In this document: positions 44,691 through 53,626 of the stretch, in pieces
Position numbering within the stretch: the stretch's first letter is position 1
How the letters are laid out: the number at the start of each line of letters is the position of its first letter
Source: SCRD01 sp046705285
GTDB taxonomy: Bacteria > Acidobacteriota > Terriglobia > UBA7540
Length of the DNA stretch: 64,000 nt
Direction of reading: 5' to 3'
NCBI GenBank assembly: GCA_046705285.1
Contig: JBJKQK010000083.1
Location: forward strand, 14,477 to 78,476
Made by a program: the position numbers and the translations under genes
The notes under the pieces: model-generated
What the model was told of the DNA's origin: nothing
The model's database searches: none
The model's input: the letters and a program-made list of their open reading frames with translations, nothing else

Positions 44691-45572
44691 CTAGGGATGC
44701 TTTGAGGCCTTGAGAATGCTCTCAAGACCTGCCGCAGACCTCACGTGAATGTCGCGCTGAGGAAATGGGACCTCAACTCCTTCCCGACGAAATGCGGCGT
44801 CAATGGCAAAATTGAGCCGGCTGCGCAGCAGGAAGTGCTGAGCAGGATCAACGGTCCACACCAGCAACTCCATGTTCAGGGATGAATTCCCGAATTCGAG
44901 AAAACGGACCTCGGGGGACGGTTGCTTCAGGACCCCCTCCGTCTCTGCCGCCACCCCGAGAAGCGCTTTGGTCACCGTTTCCAGGTTTGACCCATAGGCC
45001 ACGCCCACAGGGACGTGGATCCTCACTTTTGGATCCCCGATCGACCAATTGATAACTTTGCTGTTGATGAACTCGGAGTTGGGAACGATCACGGAAATAT
45101 TATCGTTTGTCTCGATAAGGGTCGAGCGGAAGTTGACCGCGCGCACGTTGCCTTCCACGCCCGCCATGGTGATGCGGTCGCGAACACGGATGGGCCGTTC
45201 CACGAGCAACACAAGGCCGCAAACGAAGTTGGCTACCACGTTCTGCAAACCAAAGCCGATGCCGACACCAAGCGCGCCGGCAACAACAGCGATCGCCGTC
45301 AGATTGATATTGAGAATCTTCAGCGCAACCAGCACGCCAATAACCCACAGGCCGTATTGGGTGAGCGAAGCGACTGCATACTGCGCACCAGTCTCCACGG
45401 GCAGCTTGCGCAGGAAATAAAGTTCCAGCAGCCGCCTGACTTTGCGGGCCACGACCGCGGTGATGAAGAGAGTCAGGCTGAAAACGATCAAAAGATATGG
45501 AGTGATCGGCTGCCCGCCCACCTCGAACAACGTAAAAGACAGAATATGTTGGATATGGTGCAGGACGTTCAT
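44691..45572 (-). CDS. Small-conductance mechanosensitive channel (MscS family)
   Basis: 293 residues. Three membrane helices lead to the pore helix and signature VVAGALGVGIGFGLQNVVANFVCGLVLLVERPIRVRD, continuing into a beta domain (GVEGNVRAVNFRSTLIETND, IVPNSEFINSKVINWS). The C-terminal domain ends with VEVPFPQRDIHVR. It releases solutes upon osmotic downshock. It stands alone between the F0 cluster and the hemerythrin gene. Confidence 0.92.
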   Translation of the reverse strand: MNVLHHIQHILSFTLFEVGGQPITPYLLIVFSLTLFITAVVARKVRRLLELYFLRKLPVETGAQYAVASLTQYGLWVIGVLVALKILNINLTAIAVVAGALGVGIGFGLQNVVANFVCGLVLLVERPIRVRDRITMAGVEGNVRAVNFRSTLIETNDNISVIVPNSEFINSKVINWSIGDPKVRIHVPVGVAYGSNLETVTKALLGVAAETEGVLKQPSPEVRFLEFGNSSLNMELLVWTVDPAQHFLLRSRLNFAIDAAFRREGVEVPFPQRDIHVRSAAGLESILKASKHP

Positions 45573-45912
45573 TGCTTAAATCACCGTTCTGAAAACAGAT
45601 CCGCCTTCACTTATTTCGCACAGCCACAAACAACCGAGGCTGGAATCTCGCGGCACCTGTGCCCACTGGCCACAGGCAGCTACTAGGACAAGATTTTACC
45701 GAAAGAATGCACGCTCTGTTGGGATTTTTGAAGGCGTAGCCTGGCTCAACAAAACCGAACGTGTCGCGTCTCGTCCAAGAGGCCGGCTTGCCAGTCGGAA
45801 CATTGGGTGGAATTGCAGGAAAGGAACCGGCGGGCGGCCTTTCAGCGTACCGGAATCCCCCGGTTATCGTGCGGAAAGCGGCAACACAAGCCTCCCTTTC
45901 AAGGGAAGACCG
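45573..45912. other. 340-bp gap, nothing recognised
   Basis: It lies between the MscS and hemerythrin genes, both minus-strand. A TAAAAT that could serve as a -10 for the MscS gene lies near 45694-45699, but no -35 is at the right distance. No repeat, hairpin or RNA gene is visible. Confidence 0.4.
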
Positions 45913-46479
45913 CTATTTCACCGAGTAGACCTCGTCGAGAAACGCAGCCATTTTGGCATGTAAACGCTCGTGCGTGCCCACCCCCATCTTGTCCACTTCC
46001 AGCCTCTCAAAATCCTCTGCGACGTGGTTAAGCTCACTGCCAGAGAGTACACGCTCAGCCATCGGAAAGAGCACATTCTCTTCCTTGAAGATATGGGATC
46101 TCAACAAAGTTCCATATTCCTCCGCGGCGTTTGCCCAAGTTTCTGCGCTTCCCTCTGCTTTGGAAGCGTGGGATGCAGAGGCCTGGCGCATCTGGCGCAC
46201 AAGCGCACGCCCCTGCTCGTGCTCGTCGAACATCACGCCGAGAGGCCCGCCGGCCTTAGGTACGCCGCGTGCTTCGAGCAGCGGATATAAGATGTCCTCT
46301 TCCTTCCCGTGATGGCACTGATCAGCGAAAGTGCCAAAGAAGTCCTCGAAGGTGGCCAGAGTCTCAGGCGAAATCTTTTCCCCCTTTCGGAGCCGCTGGG
46401 CCACCGTTTCAGATGCTTTCACCATTTTCAGGATTGCCTGATGTTCCTTTTTCAAAACTTCTGTTGCCGTTGGCATCAT
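45913..46479 (-). CDS. Hemerythrin HHE domain protein
   Basis: 188 residues, all helical. Di-iron ligands are visible as LKKEHQAIL, DQCHHGKEEDILYPLLE, MFDEHEQGRALVRQMR and RSHIFKEENVLFPMAERVL, in the order of two HHE repeats. Related proteins (YtfE/RIC-like or oxygen- and NO-sensing hemerythrins) act in nitrosative or oxidative stress. GAGGAGGA lies directly before the ATG pair at 46479/46476. Confidence 0.88.
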   Translation of the reverse strand: MMPTATEVLKKEHQAILKMVKASETVAQRLRKGEKISPETLATFEDFFGTFADQCHHGKEEDILYPLLEARGVPKAGGPLGVMFDEHEQGRALVRQMRQASASHASKAEGSAETWANAAEEYGTLLRSHIFKEENVLFPMAERVLSGSELNHVAEDFERLEVDKMGVGTHERLHAKMAAFLDEVYSVK

Positions 46480-46570
46480 TCCTCCTCACACGTTGTTACC
46501 TGCACCTTACCAAGGGCAACCCTTAAAAGCTGTGACCAAAGTCTCACTCTGGTAGTCGCCGTTTTCTGAA

Positions 46571-46592
46571 ATTCATCGTCATAGCGATGAAT
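46571..46592. terminator. 8-bp hairpin after the NUDIX gene
   Basis: ATTCATCG-TCATAG-CGATGAAT is a perfect 8-bp stem with a 6-nt loop, 16 bp beyond the NUDIX stop codon on the minus strand, followed there by TTCAG and an A-run rather than a T-run. Confidence 0.4.
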
Positions 46593-46607
46593 GCGGCAGC
46601 GGGCTCA

Positions 46608-47084
46608 TCAAGGGAGCTTGAGCATCCTTCTACCAACCTGTTCCAGAACATTGATTAAAGGAACTTGAGCAGGATTGATCCGGTTTTTCGCCTCGGCAAG
46701 CATAAAGAATTCGGCTCTGTCGATTTCGGGGAATTCTTGCTTCTTCCCCGAGTGCGGCGGCCATTCCATCATGAAAGTGTTGCTCTTCAGCGCGGCGGGA
46801 TCGCAATCACCCTCGAAGGCCCACGCGCGAACAATCTTCCCACCTTTCTGGACGATGTCTCCTAAGGGAAAAAACTCGCCTTGAGGACGAATTCCCGTCT
46901 CCTCCTCGAATTCGCGACACGCGGTCTGGAGCGCATCTTCGCCGGGAGCGATCTCACCCTTCGGCAGACTCCAGGCCCCAACTTCCTTCTTCATCCAGAA
47001 TGGGCCGCCGGGATGGACCAGCATTACTTCCACGTGACCACCTCGAATGCGGTACATCATCAAACCCGCGCTGACCTTCGGCAT
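46608..47084 (-). CDS. NUDIX hydrolase
   Basis: 158 residues from the ATG at 47084; the frame extends to 47186 with an unlikely Arg/Leu-rich leader. The Nudix box is GEIAPGEDALQTACREFEEETG, fully conserved. MPKVSAGLMMYRIRGGHVEVMLVHPGGPFW at the start is typical of bis(5'-nucleosyl)-tetraphosphatase/MutT-like members that hydrolyse nucleoside diphosphate derivatives. The ending, ALKSNTFMMEWPPHSGKKQEFPEIDRAEFF, is characteristic of the diadenosine-polyphosphate group, but the substrate is not proven. Confidence 0.88.
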   Translation of the reverse strand: MPKVSAGLMMYRIRGGHVEVMLVHPGGPFWMKKEVGAWSLPKGEIAPGEDALQTACREFEEETGIRPQGEFFPLGDIVQKGGKIVRAWAFEGDCDPAALKSNTFMMEWPPHSGKKQEFPEIDRAEFFMLAEAKNRINPAQVPLINVLEQVGRRMLKLP

Positions 47085-47306
47085 GAACCCCAGTATAGTC
47101 CGGACAGGGACAGAGCGCGTCAGGGCCTGAAGCGTGCATCTGACCTCCAACCTCCAGGACAAGGGTAACGAGCTTTCCCGGCCCATAACGACGAAAATAA
47201 CATGTCAAATCCGACTGATGCGGCGTATCGAAACTTGAATGGGAGGCGCCTTTCTGGTAAAAGAATTCGAAGATGGGAAATACCGAAGGTCTGAGGACGC
47301 AAGAGA

Positions 47307-47717
47307 GTGACTCGCCTGGCTGCAATACGTTCCGCTGAACCGTGGATGCGTTCTATGCTGCGAATTGTCGCAGGTTTGACATTCTCCTGCCATGGAATGC
47401 AAAAACTATTTGGAATGTTCGGGGGCATAGGGGGCCACGGCATGCATGTGCCCCTGTTCTCTCTACTCGGGCTGGCCGGAATCCTGGAAACGTTCGGAGG
47501 GCTTCTGCTCATCCTCGGACTCTTCACGGTCCCCGTGGCATTTGTCCTTGCCGGTGAGATGGCGGTGGCCTACTTCATGGTTCATTTTCCGAGAGGCTTA
47601 TTCCCCATTCAGAACGGTGGCGAACTGGCTGTGCTCTATTGCTTCATCTTCCTGTATCTCTTTGCGGCAGGGGCTGGTACCGTAAGCATGGATCATTTGG
47701 TTCGCAAAAAGAACTAG
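47307..47717 (+). CDS. DoxX family membrane protein
   Basis: 136 residues with four membrane helices. MLRIVAGLTFSCHGMQKLFGMFGG is the family start; LAGILETFGGLLLILGLFT and GEMAVAYFMVHFPRGLFPIQNGGELAVLY follow, all DoxX landmarks. Family members are linked to thiol/thiosulfate metabolism and membrane redox complexes. The GTG at 47307 has no ribosome site; an ATG at 47346 is an alternative. Confidence 0.88.
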   Translation: MTRLAAIRSAEPWMRSMLRIVAGLTFSCHGMQKLFGMFGGIGGHGMHVPLFSLLGLAGILETFGGLLLILGLFTVPVAFVLAGEMAVAYFMVHFPRGLFPIQNGGELAVLYCFIFLYLFAAGAGTVSMDHLVRKKN

Positions 47718-47778
47718 TCTTCGTCATTCCGAACATCCCTCGTCAATCGACTCATCAGCCTTGCCTCATTCAATAAGT

Positions 47779-48735
47779 TCACCGCGCATGGGCAACCCGA
47801 ACCGAACGGGATGCAAACTGTGAAGCATGAGGGCGCGTCCTGGCCTCCGAATTCTGTAATTGCTCAGCTGACACCGCCTTGCGCGTGGCAGTCAGCATGT
47901 TCTGGACGGTGTCGCGCGCGATCCCACGGATAAGTGGCCTCACAAACCAGGCAATCAGAAAGGGAATCGGGCGCGAAAGCGCTATGGATTCCCACTCAAT
48001 AATCACGCCATCGCCGTGTTTCGCGTACCGCCAATACGAATCAATTCGCCAAAGGTATCCGCTGTCTTGCCCAACGGGGTCCAGGTATTGCTGGGGCGTC
48101 CCATAGTCTTCAACCTGCTGAATGCGAGTGGAAATACTGCGGCTGTAGCCGCGGTCCGCGTCGACTCGCGTGAAATGGTTGTCATACCAGGTATCCAGGG
48201 TAACCGTAACAATGCTCTTCTTCTGCAGGCGAAGGAAGACCTTGTAGTCGTCTTCGTCTTGTCGGCTGATCAGGCGTGAAGCGACGATCTCGGGTTTGTA
48301 AATGTTTTTAAAATTGTTATAGTTTCGCAATACATCGAGCACAGTAGAGAGTTTCGTATGAGGAATAAGAATGTCCCCGACCCAGTGGTTAACCATCCCA
48401 TTTGGAATGCTAATACGTTGCCCTTTGGCATCAAGCGTGTGGAGTTGTTGAACATAAACCCCGCCGTTCTCGAGCATCGACAGGACCTGTTCATACTGGG
48501 ATTTAGGCAGGCTGTCGATATAAAGGAAGTCGCCGTCGTGGCGCTCGCCCTTGATGCGCGCCTGAGTCGCTTCAACGTAACGGTCGAATGCCTTGACCGT
48601 TTTCGAGGTCAGGGTTGCCGCGAAGAGATCGGAGGAAGCAGCCCCAAGCAGCGCGATTGTTGCGAACAGCGCCAGCAAACCCATGCTCAATAATGGACTC
48701 CCTACGGCAGGCTTCTTTCGATTTTTCATAATCAT
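47779..48735 (-). CDS. SRPBCC/START-like exported protein of unknown function
   Basis: About 318 residues. The signal (SPLLSMGLLALFATIALLGAASS) is followed by a helical region (KAFDRYVEATQARIKGE), then a cyclase/START-like fold: MVNHWVGDILIPHTKLSTVLDVLRNYNNFKNIYKPEIV, VFLRLQKKSIVTVTLDTWYD, WRIDSYWRYAKHGDGVIIEWESIALSRPIPFLIAWFV. The pattern suggests binding of a lipid or other hydrophobic ligand. The frame runs to 48864, but the signal peptide begins at an ATG at 48735 or 48729. It converges on doxX. Confidence 0.75.
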   Translation of the reverse strand: MIMKNRKKPAVGSPLLSMGLLALFATIALLGAASSDLFAATLTSKTVKAFDRYVEATQARIKGERHDGDFLYIDSLPKSQYEQVLSMLENGGVYVQQLHTLDAKGQRISIPNGMVNHWVGDILIPHTKLSTVLDVLRNYNNFKNIYKPEIVASRLISRQDEDDYKVFLRLQKKSIVTVTLDTWYDNHFTRVDADRGYSRSISTRIQQVEDYGTPQQYLDPVGQDSGYLWRIDSYWRYAKHGDGVIIEWESIALSRPIPFLIAWFVRPLIRGIARDTVQNMLTATRKAVSAEQLQNSEARTRPHASQFASRSVRVAHAR

Positions 48736-48896
48736 ATAAATCGTACCATGCCCGACCGCTTGAAAACCGCAAGGCATGGCACGCGTCCAGGGAAGTTGTT
48801 TGGAACGGGCAATCAAAAACCGCAAGCGCAAAAACCTATTGAACAAAAAGAACATCCTAACCACTGATCATACATTTCTAAATGGGGGTCGGGAGA

Positions 48897-49403
48897 ATGA
48901 ACATTCGGAGAGGTCTTATCGTGGCAGCAGTGTTTGCGATGGCAGTGGAAGTGGGGTTATCAGCAACCCAAACCACAAAAAATCAGAATATGAATGATTG
49001 GCCTTATGCAAAGGTCCAGAAACTGATGTCAAATCCCAAAACGGCCAAGAAGGTCATCAGAATGGCCAAGAAGAATCATGTCCTGCTGATGGCAGGATGG
49101 GGTATGGGTGGCACTCCGGTTACGATGAAGGGCGAGTTTACAGGAGCCGACTGCTATTTGAGCGCCGGAAAGCACGGTCCTGACCACGCGCTGTGCTCCA
49201 AGGCGTGTGTTTCTCATGGCGGGCCAATTGTTTTTATTGCAAGCAGCGGAACCACCTACCTGGTTCTGCCGCCGAAAGACGGTGCACACTTTCCCGCACA
49301 AGTCTTGAACGATCTGGGCACGCCCGGCGTCACCGTACACGCGCACGAAATCATTTCGCACGGTATCAAATCTCTTTCGGTTGACTCTGTACAAAATAAT
49401 TAA
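48897..49403 (+). CDS. Secreted Cys/His-motif protein of unknown function
   Basis: 168 residues from the ATG at 48897; an in-frame ATG at 48882 would add 5. The signal peptide is RRGLIVAAVFAMAVEVGLSA. The core reads VTMKGEFTGADCYLSAGKHG, HALCSKACVSHGGPIVFIAS, TTYLVLPPKDGAHF; three Cys and two His in this spacing (DCYL, LCSKACVSHG) could bind a metal or haem. It has no close neighbour on the same strand except the GMC gene 220 bp later. Confidence 0.65.
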   Translation: MNIRRGLIVAAVFAMAVEVGLSATQTTKNQNMNDWPYAKVQKLMSNPKTAKKVIRMAKKNHVLLMAGWGMGGTPVTMKGEFTGADCYLSAGKHGPDHALCSKACVSHGGPIVFIASSGTTYLVLPPKDGAHFPAQVLNDLGTPGVTVHAHEIISHGIKSLSVDSVQNN

Positions 49404-49418
49404 AGTTCGCCTGGTTGG

Positions 49419-49450
49419 AGGATGCCGGACCGTCTGCATCCCGGCATCCT
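49419..49450. terminator. 10-bp perfect hairpin after the secreted Cys/His protein
   Basis: AGGATGCCGG and CCGGCATCCT form a perfect 10-bp stem with a 12-nt loop, 15 bp after the stop at 49403. No T-run follows, so it may be an mRNA-stabilising stem or a REP-like element rather than a terminator. Confidence 0.5.
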
Positions 49451-49622
49451 GCCTTCAGCCGGAACCGAAACTCCCTGACTTCCCTCCTCCGCCAACCCGC
49501 TATTGGAATCTTTTTCAATCTTGCCCTCCGTCCCCCGTTCGACCCTCAGCAACATAAGCAAGCTCCCGCGAGGGGAATTTCGTGATAAACTCGCACGGAA
49601 TAATTTGATGGGGCAGGGGGAT

Positions 49623-51329
49623 ATGGCGCAAATCAAGAAGCCTTCAAAAGTTTACGACGCAGTCATTGTAGGTTCAGGAGCGGGCGGCGGCATGGCCGCT
49701 TATATTCTCACCAAAGCCGGCGCAAACGTTCTGATGCTTGAGGCCGGCGGCTGGTATGACACAGCAAAAGAATCCAAGATGTTCGAGTGGAATTACCAGG
49801 CGCCCCACCGAGGTGCGGTGAAGCCGAACACGACCTTCGGGTACTTCGATGCCGCGGTGGGCGGATGGCAGATACCCGGCGAGCCTTACATCAACGCTCC
49901 CGGCAGCGATTGGACATGGTTCCGTTCGCGTATGCTCGGAGGGCGTACCAACCACTGGGGGCGCATCTCCCTGCGTTTCGGGCCTTATGACTTCAAACCC
50001 TACTCGCGCGACGGCAAAGGCTTTGACTGGCCTATCAGTTACGAAGACCTGGCGCCCTACTATGACAAGACGGAAGAATGGATCGGGGTCTTCGGATCTG
50101 CCGAGCATCTGGTAAACGCTCCCGATGGCAAATTCCTGCCGCCCCCCAAACCCCGTTGCTACGAATTACTGATCCAGAAAGCCTGCCAGAAACTCCATAT
50201 TCCCTGCATTCCCTCGCGCTTGTCCATCATCACGGAACCACTGCACGGCCGGCCGGCATGCCATTACTGCTCGCAATGCGGACGGTCGTGTGCTACTTCC
50301 TCTAACTTCTCCTCGCCGACGGTTTTGATTCCTCCAGCAATGGAGACGGGGAATCTCGACATTATCTGCAATGCGATGGCGAGGGAAGTTCTGGTCGGAC
50401 AGGACGGGCTGGCGACCGGAATCTCCTACATTGATAAGAAGACGCGCAAGGAAGTCCAGGCGCGCGGGAAAATCGTGATTCTGGCTGCCAGCAGTTGTGA
50501 GACGGCACGGCTGCTCCTGAATTCCCGCAGCACGCATCACCCGGACGGCTTGGCCAATTCGAGCGGTGTGGTCGGCCACTACCTGATGGACACAGTGGGA
50601 GCCGACGGAACAACAGGATTTTTGCCTGTCATGATGGACCTTCCGCCGCACAACGGCGACGGGGTCGGTGGAATGCACCTTTACATGCCCTGGTGGAATT
50701 ACGAGAAGCAATTCAAGAACGAACTGCCGTTTGCCCGCGGCTATCACATTGAATTCGGCGGCGGGCGCCACATGCCGGATGCCGGCGAGTTTGGTGGCTC
50801 AGAACGTTACCTCGGAGGTGGATACGGGCTGGAATTGAAACGCGGATGCCGTAAGTTGTTTGGGGCATTCGTCGGCTTCTCCAGCCGTGGAGAAATGATT
50901 CCCAACAACGAGAGCTATTGCGAGATCGATAAGAACGTTCTCGATGAATGGGGCATTCCAGTGCTGAAGTTCCATTTCAAATGGAGCCAAGACGAAATTC
51001 TCCAGGCGCGCCACGCAAGGGAAACCTTCCGCGAAATCATCGAGACGGCTGGCGGCGAAGTCGTCAAGACGTACGACGCCAAGGAGAACTGGGGTATTTC
51101 GAAGCCGGGGGCGATCATCCACGAGGTGGGTGTGGCAAGAATGGGTGCGGATCGCAGCACCTCCGCACTGAATCCTTATTGCCAGGCATGGGACTGCAAG
51201 AACCTCTTTGTCACCGACGGAGCTCCTTTCGTCAGCAACGCCAACAAGAATCCCACACTGACGATTCTTGCACTGGCTTGGCGCACGTCCGACTACATTG
51301 TGGACCAGGTTAAAAAGCGGAATATCTAA
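49623..51329 (+). CDS. GMC family flavin oxidoreductase (large subunit)
   Basis: 568 residues from the ATG at 49623; starts at 49503 and 49608 are in frame but unlike the family. The FAD-binding motif is VYDAVIVGSGAGGGMAAYILTKAG, followed by LMLEAGGWYD; the second FAD loop is the MLGGRTNHWGRI region. The C-terminal GMC domain contains HEVGVARMGADRSTSALNPYCQAWDCKNLFVTDGAPF. A cluster CHYCSQCGRSC near residue 215 is typical of the bacterial glucose/gluconate dehydrogenase branch. The subunit III gene follows 39 bp later. It oxidises a sugar or alcohol; the substrate is unknown. Confidence 0.92.
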   Translation: MAQIKKPSKVYDAVIVGSGAGGGMAAYILTKAGANVLMLEAGGWYDTAKESKMFEWNYQAPHRGAVKPNTTFGYFDAAVGGWQIPGEPYINAPGSDWTWFRSRMLGGRTNHWGRISLRFGPYDFKPYSRDGKGFDWPISYEDLAPYYDKTEEWIGVFGSAEHLVNAPDGKFLPPPKPRCYELLIQKACQKLHIPCIPSRLSIITEPLHGRPACHYCSQCGRSCATSSNFSSPTVLIPPAMETGNLDIICNAMAREVLVGQDGLATGISYIDKKTRKEVQARGKIVILAASSCETARLLLNSRSTHHPDGLANSSGVVGHYLMDTVGADGTTGFLPVMMDLPPHNGDGVGGMHLYMPWWNYEKQFKNELPFARGYHIEFGGGRHMPDAGEFGGSERYLGGGYGLELKRGCRKLFGAFVGFSSRGEMIPNNESYCEIDKNVLDEWGIPVLKFHFKWSQDEILQARHARETFREIIETAGGEVVKTYDAKENWGISKPGAIIHEVGVARMGADRSTSALNPYCQAWDCKNLFVTDGAPFVSNANKNPTLTILALAWRTSDYIVDQVKKRNI

Positions 51330-51368
51330 CGGCAAAGATTCAGTTTCTTACAGGGGGCGAAAACGGCT

Positions 51369-52046
51369 ATGGCTGAAAAGAAAAACTACGAGCGCGAAGG
51401 TAAAATCAAACGGCGAGACATGCTGAAGGTCTTTTCTGCGGTGCCGGCTGTGGCGCTGATCCCCCTGGGGAACACTGCGGCCGCGGAGCAAAAGGGGCCC
51501 GGAGGAGCCGCGGCACACGCTGCCGCGACGTATCAACGGAAGGTATTCAATGACCATGAATGGGAAACGATCAAAGTGCTGAGCGACCTGATCATTCCCG
51601 CCGACGAGCGAAGCGGCAGCGCCAGCCAGGCCGGTGTTCCGGAATTCATCGACGATTGGCTGAATTTCGTGGGAGGAGACCTCAAGGCTGAAATCCTCGG
51701 CGGCCTGACCTGGCTTGACCTGGAATCCAAGCGGGAGTCCGGACACGATTTCATCAACTCGACTTCAGCTCAGCAAAAGAAGATGCTCGACCGCATCGCT
51801 TATCCCGACAAAGCTGCGCCCGAAGATTCAAACTATGTGGTGTTTTTCAACCATCTGCGTGATCTGGTTGTAGGTGGATTCTTTTCAAGCGAACAGGGGG
51901 TGAAGGACCTTCCCTATCTCGGCAACAAGTTCGTCCCTGTATGGACAGGCTGCCCGCCCAATGTTCTGGCGCAGATCGAGGAAAATCTAAAAGCGAAACA
52001 TGTGGGATTGAGCCTGGCAAGCGACGAAAAGCCTGCACGAAGCTGA
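51369..52046 (+). CDS. Gluconate 2-dehydrogenase subunit 3 family protein
   Basis: 225 residues. The N-terminus KRRDMLKVFSAVPAVALIPLG is a Tat-type signal. The core is FNDHEWETIKVLSDLIIPADERSGSASQAGVPEFIDDWLNF, then LTWLDLESKRESGHDFINSTSAQQKKMLDRIAYP, both characteristic of the small subunit that helps export and assemble the FAD subunit. It lies 39 bp after its GMC partner. The usual third member, a cytochrome c, is not adjacent. Confidence 0.9.
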   Translation: MAEKKNYEREGKIKRRDMLKVFSAVPAVALIPLGNTAAAEQKGPGGAAAHAAATYQRKVFNDHEWETIKVLSDLIIPADERSGSASQAGVPEFIDDWLNFVGGDLKAEILGGLTWLDLESKRESGHDFINSTSAQQKKMLDRIAYPDKAAPEDSNYVVFFNHLRDLVVGGFFSSEQGVKDLPYLGNKFVPVWTGCPPNVLAQIEENLKAKHVGLSLASDEKPARS

Positions 52047-52089
52047 CCCGCTTGCCTATGAATTTGTGAGTCGAACTCGGACAGCACCG

Positions 52090-52677
52090 TCATGCCGCCT
52101 TTTCGCACAGGACCACGCGATCCTCGTTGTCCACTTCGCGAAGCCGCACGTCAATGACTTCATTTTCAGAGGTTTGAATAGTACGGCCCACGTAATTGGC
52201 GAAGATCGGCAGTTCGCGATGCCCGCGATCAATCAGTACGCAAAGCTCCACGCGCCGCGGCCGACCATACGCAAGCAGTGCTTCGAGTGCCGCTCGAGTA
52301 GTCCGGCCCGTGAAGAGCACGTCATCCACAAGAATGATGTTTTTCCCGTCAACTGAAAACTCCGGCGAAATGGTATCTGCAACGGGACGCGGGCTCGCAT
52401 TTGACAAATCGTCACGATAAAGAGTGACGTTGAGCTTTTCCACACGGGGTTGAACAGACTCGATCTCCCCTAACGTCTGTGCAAGGCGCTGGGCCAGAGG
52501 AATGCCTCTCCGCTCAATTCCTACCAGCAGCAAATTTTCAGCACCGTTGTTCCTCTCAAGAATTTCGTGAGCCAGGCGCACCAGCGTGCGGTCGATTTCC
52601 GAAGCTGACATAAGCTGGGCTTTCTCCCGGGCCGGCGCATATCCTGGATGAGATGGAGTTGTCGTTCTCTTCGCCAT
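52090..52677 (-). CDS. pyrR: Bifunctional pyr operon regulator/uracil phosphoribosyltransferase
   Basis: 195 residues. The PRPP motif is IILVDDVLFTGRTTRAALEAL, and the hood/RNA-binding region includes LVGIERRGIPLAQRL and LYRDDLSN. In many bacteria PyrR binds pyr mRNA to control attenuation and also makes UMP from uracil. The pyr biosynthesis genes are not in the window. AAAGG lies 6 nt before the ATG. Confidence 0.93.
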   Translation of the reverse strand: MAKRTTTPSHPGYAPAREKAQLMSASEIDRTLVRLAHEILERNNGAENLLLVGIERRGIPLAQRLAQTLGEIESVQPRVEKLNVTLYRDDLSNASPRPVADTISPEFSVDGKNIILVDDVLFTGRTTRAALEALLAYGRPRRVELCVLIDRGHRELPIFANYVGRTIQTSENEVIDVRLREVDNEDRVVLCEKAA

Positions 52678-52738
52678 AATCGCCTTTCATTGGCATTATA
52701 GCGCATCGGGCCTAGATGAGAAGGCCGGCGGCGCGGCG

Positions 52739-53455
52739 CTAAGCCTTTGGCAACGCCTGCTGGTAAGCCCGTCGGAGATCGCGAACGTAGTGGTCAGCTT
52801 CGCGCGTCGGCTTGGGGATGCGGTATCCATCGAGGCATCTGCGGACAACCTTCACCGCAGTCGGCAAAGAAATACGGTGCCCCTGGGTCACAAAGATCGG
52901 GCTGACGCCGTCACGTGTTCGAAGTACCACGCCCACCCGCTCTCCGCGAAAGGTGAGCGGAGCAGATGAGCCTGCCGTCTTGGCAGGTTCCCCGGCTTGG
53001 CCAACCAGGAGAGATTTTGCGCAGCCAATGGCCGGCTTGTCGAAGAGTACTCCAAGGTGGCACGCAATGCCGAACAGGCGCGGGTGCGCGCGGCCATGGC
53101 CGTCGACCAGAAGCAGATCGGGCTCAGTCTTGAGGCGTGCAAACGCCGCCATCAGAATCGGAATCTCCCGGAACGAGAGCAGTCCAGGAACATATGGGAA
53201 TTGCAGCTTTCGTCGAGCCATGCGCCGCTCAACTTCTACCATTTCGGGAAAGCGGTAAACAATGACTCCGGCGAAAGCTACCTCGGTTGCGGGATCGAAA
53301 GCGATGTCGGCACCCGCCACATAGCGGAGGACTTTGAATCGGTCTTCGAGCACCACACGTTCGCGAAGGCGTTCCTGAAGACGCATCGCCTCACGCGGTG
53401 CGAGTTTCCAGCGAGTTCGGAGGACCGGGGTCATGGGCATGCAAGTTCTGATCAT
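52739..53455 (-). CDS. nfi: Endonuclease V
   Basis: 238 residues from the ATG at 53455; the frame stays open to 53911, but that part lies antisense to the ROK gene. Catalytic residues are visible: VAGADIAF (Asp), FPYVPGLLSFREIPIL (PYVP wedge plus Glu) and LLLVDGHGRAHPRLFGIACHLGV (Asp), then KPAIGCAKSLLVG. It nicks DNA 3' of deaminated bases such as hypoxanthine. It is divergent from the ROK gene with 171 bp between. Confidence 0.93.
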   Translation of the reverse strand: MIRTCMPMTPVLRTRWKLAPREAMRLQERLRERVVLEDRFKVLRYVAGADIAFDPATEVAFAGVIVYRFPEMVEVERRMARRKLQFPYVPGLLSFREIPILMAAFARLKTEPDLLLVDGHGRAHPRLFGIACHLGVLFDKPAIGCAKSLLVGQAGEPAKTAGSSAPLTFRGERVGVVLRTRDGVSPIFVTQGHRISLPTAVKVVRRCLDGYRIPKPTREADHYVRDLRRAYQQALPKA

Positions 53456-53626
53456 ACCCCATGGACGCCGGGTGGTGGGGCTCAAGTCTGGTTGGCAAGG
53501 GGTCGAAAGCAGGATACACTTTGGGGCCTTGAGTTCTCGCAAGAATGAGGGTTGGTCTGTAAACCTTTCCATGCGGTCTTTTCGTGATTGCGACCAGCAC
53601 GGCAGGTCGGCCGCCGGCAGAGTCCC

